In this document: piece after piece, positions 63,856-64,000 of the stretch | Position numbering within the stretch: the stretch's first letter is position 1 | Layout: each line of letters begins with the position of its first letter | Source of the DNA: Alistipes sp. | GTDB lineage: Bacteria > Bacteroidota > Bacteroidia > Bacteroidales > Rikenellaceae | DNA: 64,000 nucleotides | Assembly (NCBI GenBank): GCA_017621455.1 | Contig: JAGATC010000008.1 | Location: 18,371-82,370, forward strand | Direction: 5' to 3' | The notes under the pieces: generated by a model | Database searches by the model: none | Seen by the model: only the letters and a program-made list of their open reading frames with translations | What the model was told of the DNA's origin: nothing | Made by a program: the position numbers and the translations under genes

Positions 63856-63880
63856 AAGAGGCAGGTTTTGCCTGCCTCTT
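63856..63880 (+). terminator. Hairpin after tuf
   Basis: AAGAGGCAGG pairs perfectly with CCTGCCTCTT over 10 bp around a TTTTG loop. No T tract follows, so it may be a partial terminator or a processing site before tRNA-Trp. Confidence 0.6.
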
Positions 63881-63884
63881 ACTT

Positions 63885-63955
63885 AGGAGCATAGTTCAAG
63901 GGTAGAATAGCGGTCTCCAAAACCGTTGATGGGAGTTCGAATCTCTCTGCTCCTG
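63885..63955 (+). tRNA. tRNA-Trp (anticodon CCA)
   Basis: The 71-nt gene has the acceptor stem AGGAGCA/TGCTCCT and the anticodon loop CTCCAAA, giving CCA. The T-arm holds GTTCGAATC. The tuf-tRNA-Trp-secE order is standard for bacteria. Confidence 0.95.
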
Positions 63956-63976
63956 CTAATTAAAAAAGAATAAGAT

Positions 63977-64000
63977 ATGTTTAAGTATTTTAAGAATTCG
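63977..64000 (+). CDS. secE: SecE preprotein translocase subunit, first codons (runs off the right edge)
   Basis: An ATG 21 nt after tRNA-Trp opens a frame reading MFKYFKNS before the window ends. Only eight codons are visible. The call rests on position: secE follows tuf and tRNA-Trp in most bacteria, and the basic start suits its N-terminus. Confidence 0.65.

Overview
The window comes from a member of the Bacteroidota, most likely a gut-type Bacteroidales and perhaps a relative of Alistipes (the genus is an inference). Supporting signs are the recurring -33 TTTG / -7 TAnnTTTG promoters, starts without clear Shine-Dalgarno sequences, many lipoproteins, a lipid-anchored Omp85 protein, a fimbrillin-like lipoprotein, and the Thr-Tyr-Gly tRNA / tuf / Trp tRNA / secE order at the right end. 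Most genes are near 50% GC. A DpnI-type endonuclease, a 343-residue unknown gene and part of one surface-polysaccharide gene are clearly AT-richer.

Layout: 1-1110 is the start of a cell-wall/division cluster on the minus strand (rsmH, then an FtsL-like gene). 1220-15840 is mainly housekeeping: an OlsB-like acyltransferase, a ROK sugar kinase, a polyprenyl synthase, a U32 protein, an M24 aminopeptidase, formate-THF ligase, two late futalosine-pathway menaquinone genes (mqnB, mqnD), dapF, a TamL-like Omp85 protein and a Stealth sugar-phosphotransferase. 15850-18828 is an accessory block on the minus strand. It holds a reverse transcriptase, a 144-nt highly structured RNA directly upstream of it, a 166-residue partner with its own consensus promoter, and a 343-residue unknown protein. 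18829-19714 is a non-coding zone with a tRNA-Ser, its terminators and a duplicated 101-bp element.

19715-30329 is a surface-polysaccharide cluster: a WecA-like initiator, UDP-glucose dehydrogenase and UDP-glucuronate epimerase for uronic acid precursors, a flippase, a polymerase, an acetyltransferase, two GT4 enzymes, a TupA-like ATP-grasp protein and a nucleotidyltransferase. 30362-36235 returns to housekeeping (prmA, WbqC-like, cvpA, rsgA, trmH) plus a GH2 protein that seems to lack a catalytic acid/base. 36253-37267 is an inserted DpnI-family cassette. 37305-58376 carries an aminotransferase, a second flippase, holB, folK, envelope lipoproteins, rbfA, a LolC/E-like permease, an amidohydrolase that could be the missing menaquinone deaminase, a VWA/WG-repeat pair, xerD, a ComEC-like protein, a methyltransferase, a BrkB-DUF2520 fusion and kdsC. 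58572-60936 encodes a 49-residue peptide followed by a large fimbrillin-like lipoprotein with starch-binding-like modules. 61137-64000 has slyD, tRNAs, tuf and the start of secE.

The strongest candidate for an undescribed system is the reverse transcriptase with its dedicated RNA (15850-17779, minus). The RNA is closed by a 14-bp perfect stem, contains four internal hairpins, and two of their loops can kiss through 6 bp. The arrangement resembles a retron or a defence-associated RT, but the RT lacks the usual retron motifs. A second hidden structure is a ~126-129 bp palindromic element. It occurs twice, right after the stop codons of the U32 gene and slyD, with compensatory base changes in its terminal stem.
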